NCBI RefSeq assembly: GCF_000332155.1
Contig: NZ_KB235898.1
Coordinates: 62,001 to 126,000 of the forward strand
DNA: 64,000 bases
Origin: Kamptonema formosum PCC 6407
Lineage (GTDB): Bacteria > Cyanobacteriota > Cyanobacteriia > Cyanobacteriales > Microcoleaceae
Direction: 5' to 3'
The notes beneath the pieces were generated by a model. That model made no database searches, was not told where the DNA came from, and worked only from the letters and a program-made list of their open reading frames with translations. Made by a program: the position numbers and the translations under genes. This document shows, in pieces, positions 32,176 through 40,528 of the stretch (the stretch's first letter is position 1; every line of letters begins with the position of its first letter).

Positions 32176-33201
32176 TTAAGATTGCTTGAGAAAATCTTGG
32201 CTATCTTTCTCAATATTCTTGATTAGTTGAGTCACTTCATCAGTAGTTTTAACAGGGGTAGAAGGCGCGATTACAGTCGGCCAAGCTTTCTTCAATTCTC
32301 CCATAGTGGCGACAATTGCTTTATCGGTTTTGGGGCTATCTTTGGCAACTTGTTCTTTTATATCTTGGTAGAGAGTTTCAGCATAGGCGATAAATCCTCG
32401 CGAGTCTTGATATTCGATGACTGCGGCAATCTTGTTATTGGCAATTGATGCTCCATATTCGGAGTTGGCAGTATCCAGCAAGCCGTTAATTACTGGCAGC
32501 ACAAATTTGGAGTCTTTACGCTGCTGAGCTGGTAAAGCTGCGATGGCTCCATCAACTGCCTGCATTGATGTTTGAAATTCAGCATTCACTTTGTTGGTAT
32601 CTTTAGCGCCTGCTTTGACTAAATCCTGTAATTTAATTAGAGTGTTCTTAAATTCTGGAACTTTGCGCTCGTTGAGCTGATCTTCGACATCGGCATAAAT
32701 TTCTTCGACTGGATGACCAATGTGAGGTTCTGCCTGATCTGGTTTGCCTTGCTCTAAGAGTTCTTTGGCTACTAAAAGATGACCTTTCATTAAACCTAAT
32801 TTGGTCATGTAGTCGATATCTTTGGCAACGCCTGTAAGAACTATATCTTCAATTGTCACCATGTCTTTTATTTGGTCAAATTGCTCTTGATTTATGACTT
32901 TTTTTGAAACTAATTCCTCTGTGCTACCGTAAGGACGACTTGCCTGAATTTTGTTAGAAAGTGCCGGAATCCCTAATTTTGCTTCTAATTTGTCTAATTC
33001 CGAGAGAATTGCTGAGTTGATGTTAATCTGGGGCTTGCCACTGTGATTCATGCTGTGGCTGCTTGCTTCTGTAGCGCTAGAGGTATTGGCTGGTGAAGGT
33101 GTTGCAGTGTTGCTGGCTGTTGGCGCTTGGCTACAGCCTGTGAAAGCGAGGAGAGTAGCGGTAGCGGTGGCTATGGGCAAGGAACGAAATGCTGGTATCA
33201 T
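32176..33201 (-). CDS. Lipoprotein with ComEA-like helix-hairpin-helix and helical domain
   Basis: 341 residues. The signal peptide ends at a probable lipobox before Cys23 (AFTGC, less usual Phe at -3), so the protein should be tethered to a membrane. A His-containing, Ser/Thr-rich linker (SSHSMNHSGK) leads to a helix-hairpin-helix of ComEA type (about 58-110; ININSAILSELDKLEAKLGIPALSNKI, SRPYGSTEELVSK). The rest (about 115-341) is all helix and carries MKGHLLVAKELLEQGKPDQAEPHIGHPVEEIY, with several His/Glu pairs suitable for metal binding. Placed between a multicopper oxidase and FTR1, it may take the place held by EfeO in EfeUOB systems. That role is inference; DNA binding by the HHH is unlikely to be the point outside the cell. 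Confidence 0.8.
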   Translation of the reverse strand: MIPAFRSLPIATATATLLAFTGCSQAPTASNTATPSPANTSSATEASSHSMNHSGKPQININSAILSELDKLEAKLGIPALSNKIQASRPYGSTEELVSKKVINQEQFDQIKDMVTIEDIVLTGVAKDIDYMTKLGLMKGHLLVAKELLEQGKPDQAEPHIGHPVEEIYADVEDQLNERKVPEFKNTLIKLQDLVKAGAKDTNKVNAEFQTSMQAVDGAIAALPAQQRKDSKFVLPVINGLLDTANSEYGASIANNKIAAVIEYQDSRGFIAYAETLYQDIKEQVAKDSPKTDKAIVATMGELKKAWPTVIAPSTPVKTTDEVTQLIKNIEKDSQDFLKQS

Positions 33202-33345
33202 GGCAGTCTCAAAATTTGTTAAATTGTGCTATTTGCTATTCTACCTTTTTGATAAAATTTTGCAATAGTTAGATAATCTATTATCAACTTAATGAAAAAT
33301 CTTTGAACTAATTTAAGATTTTCTTTGGTTTTTTGCTGTTGTGCT

Positions 33346-34338
33346 TTAGCTAATTACTTCAAATAAACCCATGCAACCAGCTTCGGCGATCGCATCTTGA
33401 TGAGGATGAAACATATATTTACCCGCATAGGGATAAGCAAATTCTAAAATGTGGCGCTCAGCCACACCCATTGTAATTACGTCCGTTTCTTCACTGGGTG
33501 TTAATGTCATTCCGGTTCGATACACTTTAAAAAAGTTAGCGTGCAGGTGGAAAGTTACTGCTGAATTGTACTCGATCATATTCAGTACGTAAAGCCGCAC
33601 TAGCTGGTTTTTATAAATGGGAATTGGGTTTCTCATGTAATAATTGGGTATACCGTTAAAAGCGTAAAGTTCATTGGTTTGATCGTCATTTACGTCATAT
33701 CCTCCCATGATTAAGATTAATTCATCTGCTGGAGGGCGAGGTTTTGGAGGGTCAATTATGAACATTCCATATAATCCTTTACCAATATGGCGAGTGACGG
33801 GGGCAATATGACAATGATATAGATGAACGCCATAGGGTTCGGCATCAAATTCATAAATAAATGCGGAACCGTGTCGCACTGGTTTAACTCCATCCATTGC
33901 TGTAGGATGGATACCATGAAAGTGCAGTGAATGGGAATGTCCTGCTTTGTTGGAGAAAATGACGCGGATGCGATCGCCTTGAGTTGCTCTTAATGTCGGC
34001 CCCGGTACGCGATTATTTACGTTCCAGGTGTTGAAAGTTACAGCACTGTTAAGCTCAATCGTGGAATTATTAGCTTCCATGCGAAATTCCCGCACCGTGC
34101 GACCATTTTCTCGCTTGACTGTGCCATAGTCAAAGTTCCGCACAATGTCCATCGGATTAAGATTGGTGCCGGTTGCGGTATCGGTGGGGAGTGGCGGGAC
34201 TCTTACAGGCGTGGTTTTGTGGGTGAGGTTTTGAAATGCGATCGCACTACTGGCTACCCCAGCACCCGCTAGTCCGAGTTGTAGCAGTTGGCGACGACTC
34301 CAACGTTCTGCTTTCCCTATGACAGGGTGATTCGACAT
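33346..34338 (-). CDS. Two-domain multicopper oxidase, Tat-exported
   Basis: 330 residues. The N-terminus has a twin-arginine signal (SRRQLLQLGLAGAGVASSA). Copper ligands: HFHG at 139-142, HLYHCHIAP at 172-180 (the type 1 Cys-His pair of domain 1), HLHANFF at 264-270 and HPHQ at 311-314. The second domain lacks a type 1 Cys, as in short two-domain laccases that work as trimers with inter-subunit trinuclear sites. It is first in the series with the HHH lipoprotein and FTR1, which suggests a periplasmic ferroxidase feeding the permease. A polyphenol oxidase or nitrite-reductase-like role is possible from the fold alone. Start ATG 34338. Confidence 0.92.
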   Translation of the reverse strand: MSNHPVIGKAERWSRRQLLQLGLAGAGVASSAIAFQNLTHKTTPVRVPPLPTDTATGTNLNPMDIVRNFDYGTVKRENGRTVREFRMEANNSTIELNSAVTFNTWNVNNRVPGPTLRATQGDRIRVIFSNKAGHSHSLHFHGIHPTAMDGVKPVRHGSAFIYEFDAEPYGVHLYHCHIAPVTRHIGKGLYGMFIIDPPKPRPPADELILIMGGYDVNDDQTNELYAFNGIPNYYMRNPIPIYKNQLVRLYVLNMIEYNSAVTFHLHANFFKVYRTGMTLTPSEETDVITMGVAERHILEFAYPYAGKYMFHPHQDAIAEAGCMGLFEVIS

Positions 34339-34549
34339 ACCGACCTTGTTGATAAATTTTCCTAAGATGCAAGCTTTAGTAATTGTAAAGGGTTAAGGAT
34401 TTATTGTCAAATATTCTCATTTGGGATGTGGCGATCGCTAGAACTGTTGGAAAACAAAATATAATTTTGTATAACTCACTTTTTATATAAAGGCTGTAAT
34501 TACCCATTCTGCCATTGGGAGGGTCGCTCAGCAATCTCAAGCATTAATT

Positions 34550-34638
34550 AGGACTGATACACTTCTCACGTAACGCCGCCAACAAGAGCGGTATTTCCGC
34601 AGGGATGGCGGCGCTACAGACAATTATGCTTAAGTCCT
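34550..34638. repeat. Palindromic element, family P1 with AGGACT/AGTCCT ends
   Basis: The core inverted repeat 34570-34617 starts GTAACGCCGCC and ends GGCGGCGCTAC. The outer inverted motif AGGACT/AGTCCT brackets it exactly as at 2401-2492. It lies in the 370-base gap between the multicopper oxidase and the next gene; the remaining sequence is A/T-rich and probably contains the two divergent promoters. Confidence 0.82.
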
Positions 34639-34709
34639 GTTTTACTTCCCTTTGCATAAATCAGATAAAATTGGCATAATGAAAGTTGCTAATAGTGGAG
34701 AGAAAGAGT

Positions 34710-35270
34710 ATGATTCCCTTTAAGGTAGACTGGAACCAACTCGCTCAAATAAAAGAGCTAAAAGAATATTTTGAAGAAGATTTTACAAATTTTCAGCAGC
34801 TAATTGAAGAAGAGGTCGATCGGCTCTCGTGGTTGAGTCAAGAGGACTTGGATAAAATTGCAGAATTACGGGTACTCGAAGTCACAAATGGCTGTACTCA
34901 ATGGGGATTTCGCAGACAAGACGAGCAAAGTTTATCGGTAGAGCAGACACGCAAATGTATGAAAATGGTAATGGGATTTATTAAAAAAAAAGAATTGCAT
35001 TTTCCTAGCAAGGGGATAATCAGTTTCAAGCCGGAAGTTAAGAAATTTCTAGAAGAAAGTCGTCAACTTTATCTTGATGCTTTTAAAAATAATGTTACTG
35101 GCGCAGAACTAAAATACTATGCCTCTTCCACTGCCCAATTTATAGTGTTGGGTCGTGCGAGAATGGAAGCAGCAATGGAACTTGTCAAGCAAGACTATGA
35201 AGAACTCTTTTCACCCTATTATATTCAACGTGGACAGAGTTATATTGCTCCCTATATTGCTTGTATCTAG
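34710..35270 (+). CDS. Hypothetical protein, unrecognised
   Basis: 186 residues, soluble, acidic and helical at the N-terminus (LKEYFEEDFTNFQQLIEEEVDRLSWLS). I recognise no domain. A Cys and aromatic cluster is seen in EVTNGCTQWGFRRQD, and the C-terminal part reads ELKYYASSTAQFIVLGRARMEAAMELV. Start chosen at ATG 34710 because GGAGAG lies 9 bases upstream; TTG 34686 and GTG 34695 are in frame but would cover that site. Single gene with no obvious partner. Confidence 0.7.
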   Translation: MIPFKVDWNQLAQIKELKEYFEEDFTNFQQLIEEEVDRLSWLSQEDLDKIAELRVLEVTNGCTQWGFRRQDEQSLSVEQTRKCMKMVMGFIKKKELHFPSKGIISFKPEVKKFLEESRQLYLDAFKNNVTGAELKYYASSTAQFIVLGRARMEAAMELVKQDYEELFSPYYIQRGQSYIAPYIACI

Positions 35271-35277
35271 CATCTAT

Positions 35278-35405
35278 AGGACTTACGCATCGAGTCCCAG
35301 ACACGGGGTTTTTGAGAGCGTCTGTGGATAAGGACGAAGTATTTTTGTCAAAAAACTGCTGGTTGAGCGAAAGTCGAAACCCGGTTTCTTTGGTTGGGTG
35401 CGTAC
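35278..35405. repeat. Dispersed element, family P2, long composite copy
   Basis: Left end AGGACTTACGCA, right end GGTTGGGTGCGTA. The right half is the reverse complement of the left half of the 37175 copy, and the middle (GTCAAAAAACTGCTGGTTGA) matches the truncated 15032 copy in reverse. So this copy is an inverted or longer subtype of the element. Confidence 0.8.
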
Positions 35406-35519
35406 TTATGAAAACCTTATCTTATCCCTAACCTAATGATTACGAATCCTTTACCTTCATAATATAAAGTTGAAGAGATATATCTCCAACCAGTATTGTT
35501 TACCTGGAATTAATTAGGT

Positions 35520-36173
35520 ATGCCTCCAACTTCCAAAGCAGTTTTAGAAGTAAACAGAAATCGCACAGATCTAGATCGCACCCTGCATTTTTATCCCAAA
35601 GGTGAAGAGATTCCTCTAGTCTCCCAAGGGATTTGGCAAGTCTGTCAGGGTTTAGTGCAGCTAAGTACACTTTATCCAACGGGGGAAGAGGGACTTTTAG
35701 GTTGGGTGGGGCCTTCAATGTGCTTTGGTCTTTGGTTAACTTCCTTGCAGACTTATCGGGCGACGGCGATATCAGATACTTACTCGATCTGTTATTCTAT
35801 GGTAGAAGTAGAAGCATCGCCTCAACTATGTCACGCTTTGATGCCTCAAATAGTGCGAAGATTGCGGCAAATGGAGGCGATTTTAGCGATCGCAGGACAG
35901 CGGCGAGTAGAAGATAGACTATATCAGTTATTGCTGTTGCTGAAACAAGAATTTGGTCAACCTGTAGCTGGCGGGAGTCGGTTAAATATACGGCTGACGC
36001 ATCACGATCTTGCTAATGCTATTTGCACGACACGGGTGACAGTCACGCGAATGTTGGGTAAGCTACAGCAAAATGGGTGTATTAGTCGAGATAGCGATCG
36101 CCACTTGATCCTGGCAAATGATACTTTTGCGATCGCCTCTGATTTGTTTGGGGTAAAACCACAAGCAGTTTAA
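35520..36173 (+). CDS. Crp/Fnr family transcriptional regulator
   Basis: 217 residues. The N-terminal effector domain (about 20-115) is a cupin-like sensor with LYPTGEEGLLGWVGPSMCFG. The dimerisation helix covers about 118-150 (MPQIVRRLRQMEAILAIAGQRRVEDRLYQLL). The winged helix has LTHHDLANAICTTRVTVTRMLGKLQQNG, the recognition helix TTRVTVTRML being like that of NtcA/Crp-type proteins. No Cys cluster for an Fe-S centre and no clear cyclic-nucleotide motif (the RxS pair is absent), so the ligand is unknown. It converges on fetB, and no adjacent target is obvious. Confidence 0.9.
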   Translation: MPPTSKAVLEVNRNRTDLDRTLHFYPKGEEIPLVSQGIWQVCQGLVQLSTLYPTGEEGLLGWVGPSMCFGLWLTSLQTYRATAISDTYSICYSMVEVEASPQLCHALMPQIVRRLRQMEAILAIAGQRRVEDRLYQLLLLLKQEFGQPVAGGSRLNIRLTHHDLANAICTTRVTVTRMLGKLQQNGCISRDSDRHLILANDTFAIASDLFGVKPQAV

Positions 36174-36190
36174 AGAAAATTATCTTTTCC

Positions 36191-36239
36191 CGGCGATTAG
36201 AAATCGCGTCTACACAAACAAAGTCCGCCTTCGCGGACT
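36191..36239. repeat. Palindromic element, family P3, partial copy with terminator-like hairpin
   Basis: Shares the AAATCGCGTC arm with 6303-6401 and ends in the 7-base hairpin AGTCCGC / GCGGACT with a four-base CTTC loop (36222-36239). It lies between convergent genes (the regulator and fetB) and may terminate both. Confidence 0.7.
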
Positions 36240-36260
36240 CAAAGAAAAGAGGAGTAACTG

Positions 36261-37088
36261 TTAATATCGCCTCAATTGGGCTTCGCGATTAAAAAACTGC
36301 TGACAAAGACCTTGAGTGACTAATAGGGCGGTTGCAATATTTGCTAATGCTACCATAAACATAATTAAAATCTGGTAAGCAGCAGCATCAAGAGGCTGGA
36401 TACCCCCAAGCAATTGTCCTGTAATCGTACCTGGTAAAGTGACAACCCCAATTACCATCATCGTATTGAGAGTAGGCATCAATCCAGTTTTAACTGCATC
36501 TTTGCGATATTGCGCTACAGCTTGTTGCGGTGTTGCACCTAAACTCAAATGGGTTTCAATTTCTAACTGGCTAGCATTAACTGTACTAACTAGGCGTTCT
36601 CCAGCGATCGCAGCTCCGTTCATAGCATTTCCGAGTACAATTCCTGCTAAGGGAATCAAGTATTGCGGCTCGTACCAAGTTTGAGGCTGAATGACAATAA
36701 AATTGGTATAGCTTAATGTCAGGGTGGCACTTAGGAAAATGGAACCCCAAACTAAAGGTAAAAGTCGAGGAATTTTCTTGCTAATCCGGTTGCTGGCCAC
36801 GATGCTGGCAATAGTCAGCATTACTGTCAAAATTGCCAAGACTAGCCAAGGATTTTTGCTATTGGGGTCGAAGACTACGGCTAGGACGTAGCCTACCAAA
36901 ATTAGCTGGATAGCGGTTCTGGTGGCCGCGATCGCTAATTGCCACTCTAATCCTAAATTTTGCCAAGCAGAAAGAGCGATCGCGATCGCCACCATCCCCA
37001 AAGCCAAAGCCAAGTCTGCGAAATCTAACGGAATCAAGGCAACTATAATTAATTGTTTGACAGGAAAATTATAAGATATTTTAATCAA
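36261..37088 (-). CDS. fetB: FetB/YbbM-type ABC permease (metal export)
   Basis: 275 residues, about seven membrane helices, UPF0014/FetB family. Family-typical segments: IPLDFADLALALGMVAIAIALSAW, ATRTAIQLILVGYVLAVVF, IPLAGIVLGNAMNGAAIAGERL, LSLGATPQQAV and TLPGTITGQLLGGIQPLDAAAYQI. In E. coli FetAB exports iron and protects against iron stress. The ATPase partner is not next to it; the best candidate is the FetA-like gene at 5503-6291. The start is TTG 37088: no in-frame ATG occurs before the first helix. Confidence 0.9.
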   Translation of the reverse strand: MIKISYNFPVKQLIIVALIPLDFADLALALGMVAIAIALSAWQNLGLEWQLAIAATRTAIQLILVGYVLAVVFDPNSKNPWLVLAILTVMLTIASIVASNRISKKIPRLLPLVWGSIFLSATLTLSYTNFIVIQPQTWYEPQYLIPLAGIVLGNAMNGAAIAGERLVSTVNASQLEIETHLSLGATPQQAVAQYRKDAVKTGLMPTLNTMMVIGVVTLPGTITGQLLGGIQPLDAAAYQILIMFMVALANIATALLVTQGLCQQFFNREAQLRRY

Positions 37089-37174
37089 AAAACTTAGGGC
37101 ATCATAGTCTTTGACCCGCCGTGAGTTAAAACCGACTGGCTTAGCGATCGCGCAGCCGCCAAAGCAGGATTATC

Positions 37175-37282
37175 AGGACTTATGCACCCAACCAAAGAAA
37201 CCGGGTTTTTTACGAAAATACTTCGCCCCGATCCACAGATGCTCTCAAAAACCCGGTTTCTGGGACGACCTGCGTAAGTCCT
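37175..37282. repeat. Dispersed element, family P2, complete copy
   Basis: Left end AGGACTTATGCACCCAACC, right end GACGACCTGCGTAAGTCCT. The inner pair AAACCGGGTTTTTT and AAAAACCCGGTTTCT is inverted. It fills half of the 300-base gap between fetB and the aminotransferase gene. Confidence 0.85.
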
Positions 37283-37388
37283 AATAAAGTAGGTAGGATA
37301 ACTCCTGCAACCAGCTTTCATCCCTAAACTAAAGTCACAGGGTTTTCAGGGTATTTTTTATATAAGGTTAAGATTTATGGTGTGAAGA

Positions 37389-38594
37389 GTGAACAACGTC
37401 CCTCCGCTCGATTTAAGCCGACAGTACGCCCTAATAGGCGATGAAGTAAGTGTCGCTGTTTTAGACGTACTAGCTTCCGGTCGTTACATTGGCGGCCCTG
37501 CGGTCGCAAGTTTTGAAGAAAGTTTTGCAGGTTATATCGGCGTTTCAGAATCCGTTGGCTGCAATTCCGGTACTGATGCGCTGTTTCTGGCCTTACGCGC
37601 CTTAAAAATTGGGCCCGGAGACGAGGTAATTACCACTCCTTTTACCTTTGTCGCTACGGCTGAGATGATTACTGCTGTGGGCGCAAAGCCGATTTTTGTT
37701 GACATTAAAGCCGAGACGTTTAATCTGGACTTGGATAAGCTGGAAGCTGCTATCACCAGCAGAACGCGGGCGATTATGCCGGTGCATCTATTTGGTCAAC
37801 CAGTAGATATGACGCGGTTGATGGCGATCGCACAAGCTCACGATTTGGCTGTAATTGAAGATTGCGCTCAGTCTACAGGGGCCGAATGGGCCGGTCAAAA
37901 AGTCGGTAGCATTGGTCATGTGGGCTGCTTTAGTTTCTTTCCAACGAAAAATTTGGGAGCGTGCGGAGATGGGGGTGCGGTAACGACGAATGACCCCGCG
38001 ATCGCCGCCACCGTTCGGATGCTCAAAGAACACGGTCAGTCAGCTAGGTATCTCTCCCAAGAAGTTGGCATAAATAGCCGTTTAGATGCTCTACAAGCAA
38101 CGATTCTGCAAATCAAGCTGCGCTATCTCGACACCTGGAATAGCCAGCGCCGCGCCGCCGCCGATCGCTACCATCAATTGCTTAGCCCTTTACCCGGACT
38201 TGTCCTTCCCCAAGAATTACCAGGAGGAAAAGGCGTATGGAATCAATACACAATTAGCCTCAAAAGTCAAGAAAAATCCAATTCCCTCCCCCCCGCTCCC
38301 CCGCTCCCCTGCTCCCCTGCTCCCCATCTCCCCATCTCCCCTCATCGCGACTTGGTACGGAGTAAGTTACAGGAAAGTGGAGTAGGTTCGATGGTTTACT
38401 ATCCGTTACCTTTGCACCTGCAACCTGTTTACAAATCGTTAGATTATCAGCAAGGTTCTTTTCCGATAGCAGAGCAAGCTGGCTGCGAGGTTTTGTCTTT
38501 GCCGATCTTCCCAGAAATCTCCAGGGATCAACAGGATCGAGTGGTTTACGGCCTCAAAGACTGTTTGAGCTCCCTCGCGGAATTTTTCGATTAA
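37389..38594 (+). CDS. DegT/DnrJ/EryC1 family aminotransferase
   Basis: 401 residues. PLP-dependent aminotransferase acting on a nucleotide-linked keto-sugar, placing an amino group for surface glycan or lipopolysaccharide synthesis. The internal aldimine Lys is Lys187 in CFSFFPTKNLGACGDGGAV; other marks are NSGTDALFLAL, TPFTFVATAEMI, VIEDCAQSTGA and NSRLDALQATIL. Start is GTG 37389. Residues about 298-319 (PPAPPLPCSPAPHLPISP) are encoded by a C-rich CCCCGCTCC/CCATCTCCC array inserted in frame between the YTISL strand and RDLVRSKLQ. This is near the dimer or acceptor loop, and the rest of the fold is complete. Probably linked in function with the glycan cluster downstream. Confidence 0.9.
   Translation: MNNVPPLDLSRQYALIGDEVSVAVLDVLASGRYIGGPAVASFEESFAGYIGVSESVGCNSGTDALFLALRALKIGPGDEVITTPFTFVATAEMITAVGAKPIFVDIKAETFNLDLDKLEAAITSRTRAIMPVHLFGQPVDMTRLMAIAQAHDLAVIEDCAQSTGAEWAGQKVGSIGHVGCFSFFPTKNLGACGDGGAVTTNDPAIAATVRMLKEHGQSARYLSQEVGINSRLDALQATILQIKLRYLDTWNSQRRAAADRYHQLLSPLPGLVLPQELPGGKGVWNQYTISLKSQEKSNSLPPAPPLPCSPAPHLPISPHRDLVRSKLQESGVGSMVYYPLPLHLQPVYKSLDYQQGSFPIAEQAGCEVLSLPIFPEISRDQQDRVVYGLKDCLSSLAEFFD
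38280..38342. repeat. C-rich tandem array inside the aminotransferase gene
   Basis: CCCCGCTCC, CCTGCTCC and CCCCATCTCC units identical to the intergenic arrays at 5400-5470 and 54763-54808. The coding frame stays open, giving a Pro/Ala/Ser/Leu loop. Confidence 0.92.
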
Positions 38595-38702
38595 GTATTT
38601 GTACTTTCATGTACTATAGTTAAGAAAAAGAAATAAATTTTAGACTGGTCGCCGCTAGGGAGCGGGCAAAATTCTTGTTCGCAGACAACTGGGGATCAGT
38701 GG

Positions 38703-38740
38703 TCAGTTAACAGTTAACAGTTAACAGTTAACAGTTAACC
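38703..38740. repeat. TTAACAG heptamer array
   Basis: Five tandem TTAACAG units upstream of the UbiB-family gene, about 30 bases before a good Shine-Dalgarno sequence (GAGAGGA). Confidence 0.9.
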
Positions 38741-38777
38741 ATTACCCATTTCAGAATAACGAGAGGAAAATAACCGA

Positions 38778-40454
38778 GTGCGTCAGAATCAATTCACTCA
38801 CGATAGACGCTACGATCCGCAAGCGATCGCTCAGTATTACCGCTCCCGCCCTTGGCAAGCGATTTGGCGAGCGCTAACGATTGTGTGGTCATTTGCGGGC
38901 TTTGTGCTGGGCATGATTTGGGACAGTTGGCAACATGAAGTCGCAGCACACCAGCCAGAACGAGCATCCCACCTGCGACAAATTCTTACCCGCTTGGGGC
39001 CAACTTTTATTAAAGTCGGTCAGGCACTTTCTACTCGGCCGGACTTAATTCGCAAGGACTTTCTGGAAGAACTGATCAAGCTTCAGGATCAATTGCCACC
39101 CTTTGATAGTGCGATCGCCTTTAGCATCATCAAAGCCGAACTCAAGCGCGACATAGACAGCATCTATAGCCAAATCTCGCCAGAACCAGTCGCCGCCGCT
39201 AGCCTCGGTCAGGTCTACCGAGCTCGTCTCATTAGCGGCGAAGAAGTAGCCGTGAAAGTACAGCGACCGAATTTGCAGCCAGTCATCGCCCTCGACCTTT
39301 ATCTAATGCGATGGGCTGCGGGATGGCTGGCTCCCTGGTTGCCCCTGAATCTTGGTCACGACCTCACCTTAATTGTTGATGAATTTGGCATCAAATTATT
39401 TGAGGAAATTGACTACATTAACGAAGGGCGAAATGCTGAAAAATTTGCCGCCAACTTTGTCGATGACCCCACCGTTAAAGTGCCAAGTATTTATTGGCGC
39501 TACACCAGCAATTCCGTTCTGACATTGGAGTGGATTGAAGGCATCAAACTAACAGATACTCAGCGCATTAAATCCGCAGGTTTAGACACCGATGCTTTAA
39601 TAGAAATCGGAGTCCGAAGCGGTTTACGACAACTATTAGAACACGGATTTTTTCATGCTGACCCCCATCCGGGAAATCTGTTTGCCCTCGCCGATGGCAG
39701 AATGGCTTACATTGATTTTGGGATGATGGATCAGCTAGAAGAACCAACAAAGGAAACTTTAGTTGATTCCGTAGTTCACCTAATTAATAAAGACTACCTT
39801 AACTTAGCCACAGATTTTGTCAAACTAGGATTTCTGACTCCAGATACAGATATTCACCCGATTATCCCGGCAATGGAAGCTGTGTTAGGAGACATCATCG
39901 GTGAAAGTGTTGGTAATTTTAACTTCAAGACAATTACCGACAGTTTCTCGGAATTGATGTATGATTATCCCTTCCGAGTTCCTGCAAAGTTTGCCTTAAT
40001 TATTCGCTCTCTCGTCACCGAAGAAGGCTTGGCACTAACGCTCAATCCTAATTTTAGGATAGTTGAGGTAGCTTATCCTTATGTCGCGCGGCGTTTGTTA
40101 AATGGGGAATCGCCAGCACTGCGCCGCCGCCTAATTGAGGTATTATTCAAAGACGGCAAATTTCAGTGGGGCAGGTTGGAAAATATGATTGCGATTGCAC
40201 GTTCCGATCAAAATTTCGACCTCTTCCCAACAGCACAATTAGGTCTGCAATACCTGCTCTCAAATGAAGGCGCTTTCCTGCGTCGTCAAGTAGTGCTAGC
40301 TTTAATCGAAGACGATCGGCTCCATACTCAAGAAGTTAGCCGCTTGTGGGATTTAGTTAAAGAAGACCTCAAACCTGGTCGCCTGTTCAATGCTGCCTTG
40401 GGCGCTTTAGCAGAATTTTCTACAGAAGGAGCCGCAGCTCTAACTCGATTTTAA
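38778..40454 (+). CDS. ABC1/UbiB family atypical kinase
   Basis: 558 residues. UbiB/ABC1K proteins are atypical ATPases or kinases that support quinone and prenyl-lipid metabolism at membranes. The family KxGQ motif (FIKVGQALSTRPDL), the Ala-rich nucleotide loop AAASLGQVYRA, the lysine in EEVAVKVQRP, the catalytic HADPHPGN and the metal-binding IDFGMMDQLEE are all present. The C-terminal 130 residues contain a family-typical helical tail. Start is GTG 38778, preceded by GAGAGGA. Several paralogues are usual in cyanobacteria, and one cannot tell which this is. It may form a short operon with the small membrane protein that follows. Confidence 0.94.
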   Translation: MRQNQFTHDRRYDPQAIAQYYRSRPWQAIWRALTIVWSFAGFVLGMIWDSWQHEVAAHQPERASHLRQILTRLGPTFIKVGQALSTRPDLIRKDFLEELIKLQDQLPPFDSAIAFSIIKAELKRDIDSIYSQISPEPVAAASLGQVYRARLISGEEVAVKVQRPNLQPVIALDLYLMRWAAGWLAPWLPLNLGHDLTLIVDEFGIKLFEEIDYINEGRNAEKFAANFVDDPTVKVPSIYWRYTSNSVLTLEWIEGIKLTDTQRIKSAGLDTDALIEIGVRSGLRQLLEHGFFHADPHPGNLFALADGRMAYIDFGMMDQLEEPTKETLVDSVVHLINKDYLNLATDFVKLGFLTPDTDIHPIIPAMEAVLGDIIGESVGNFNFKTITDSFSELMYDYPFRVPAKFALIIRSLVTEEGLALTLNPNFRIVEVAYPYVARRLLNGESPALRRRLIEVLFKDGKFQWGRLENMIAIARSDQNFDLFPTAQLGLQYLLSNEGAFLRRQVVLALIEDDRLHTQEVSRLWDLVKEDLKPGRLFNAALGALAEFSTEGAAALTRF

Positions 40455-40462
40455 ATTTGCTA

Positions 40463-40512
40463 ATAGTTAACTGTTAACTGTTAACTGTTAACTATTAGCC
40501 ATTAGCCATTAC
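40463..40512. repeat. TTAACTG and TTAGCCA heptamer arrays
   Basis: Four TTAACTG-like units followed by two to three TTAGCCA units fill the gap between the UbiB-family gene and the next ORF, leaving AAAAGGA as its ribosome-binding site. Confidence 0.88.
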
Positions 40513-40528
40513 CAAAAGGAATTATTTC

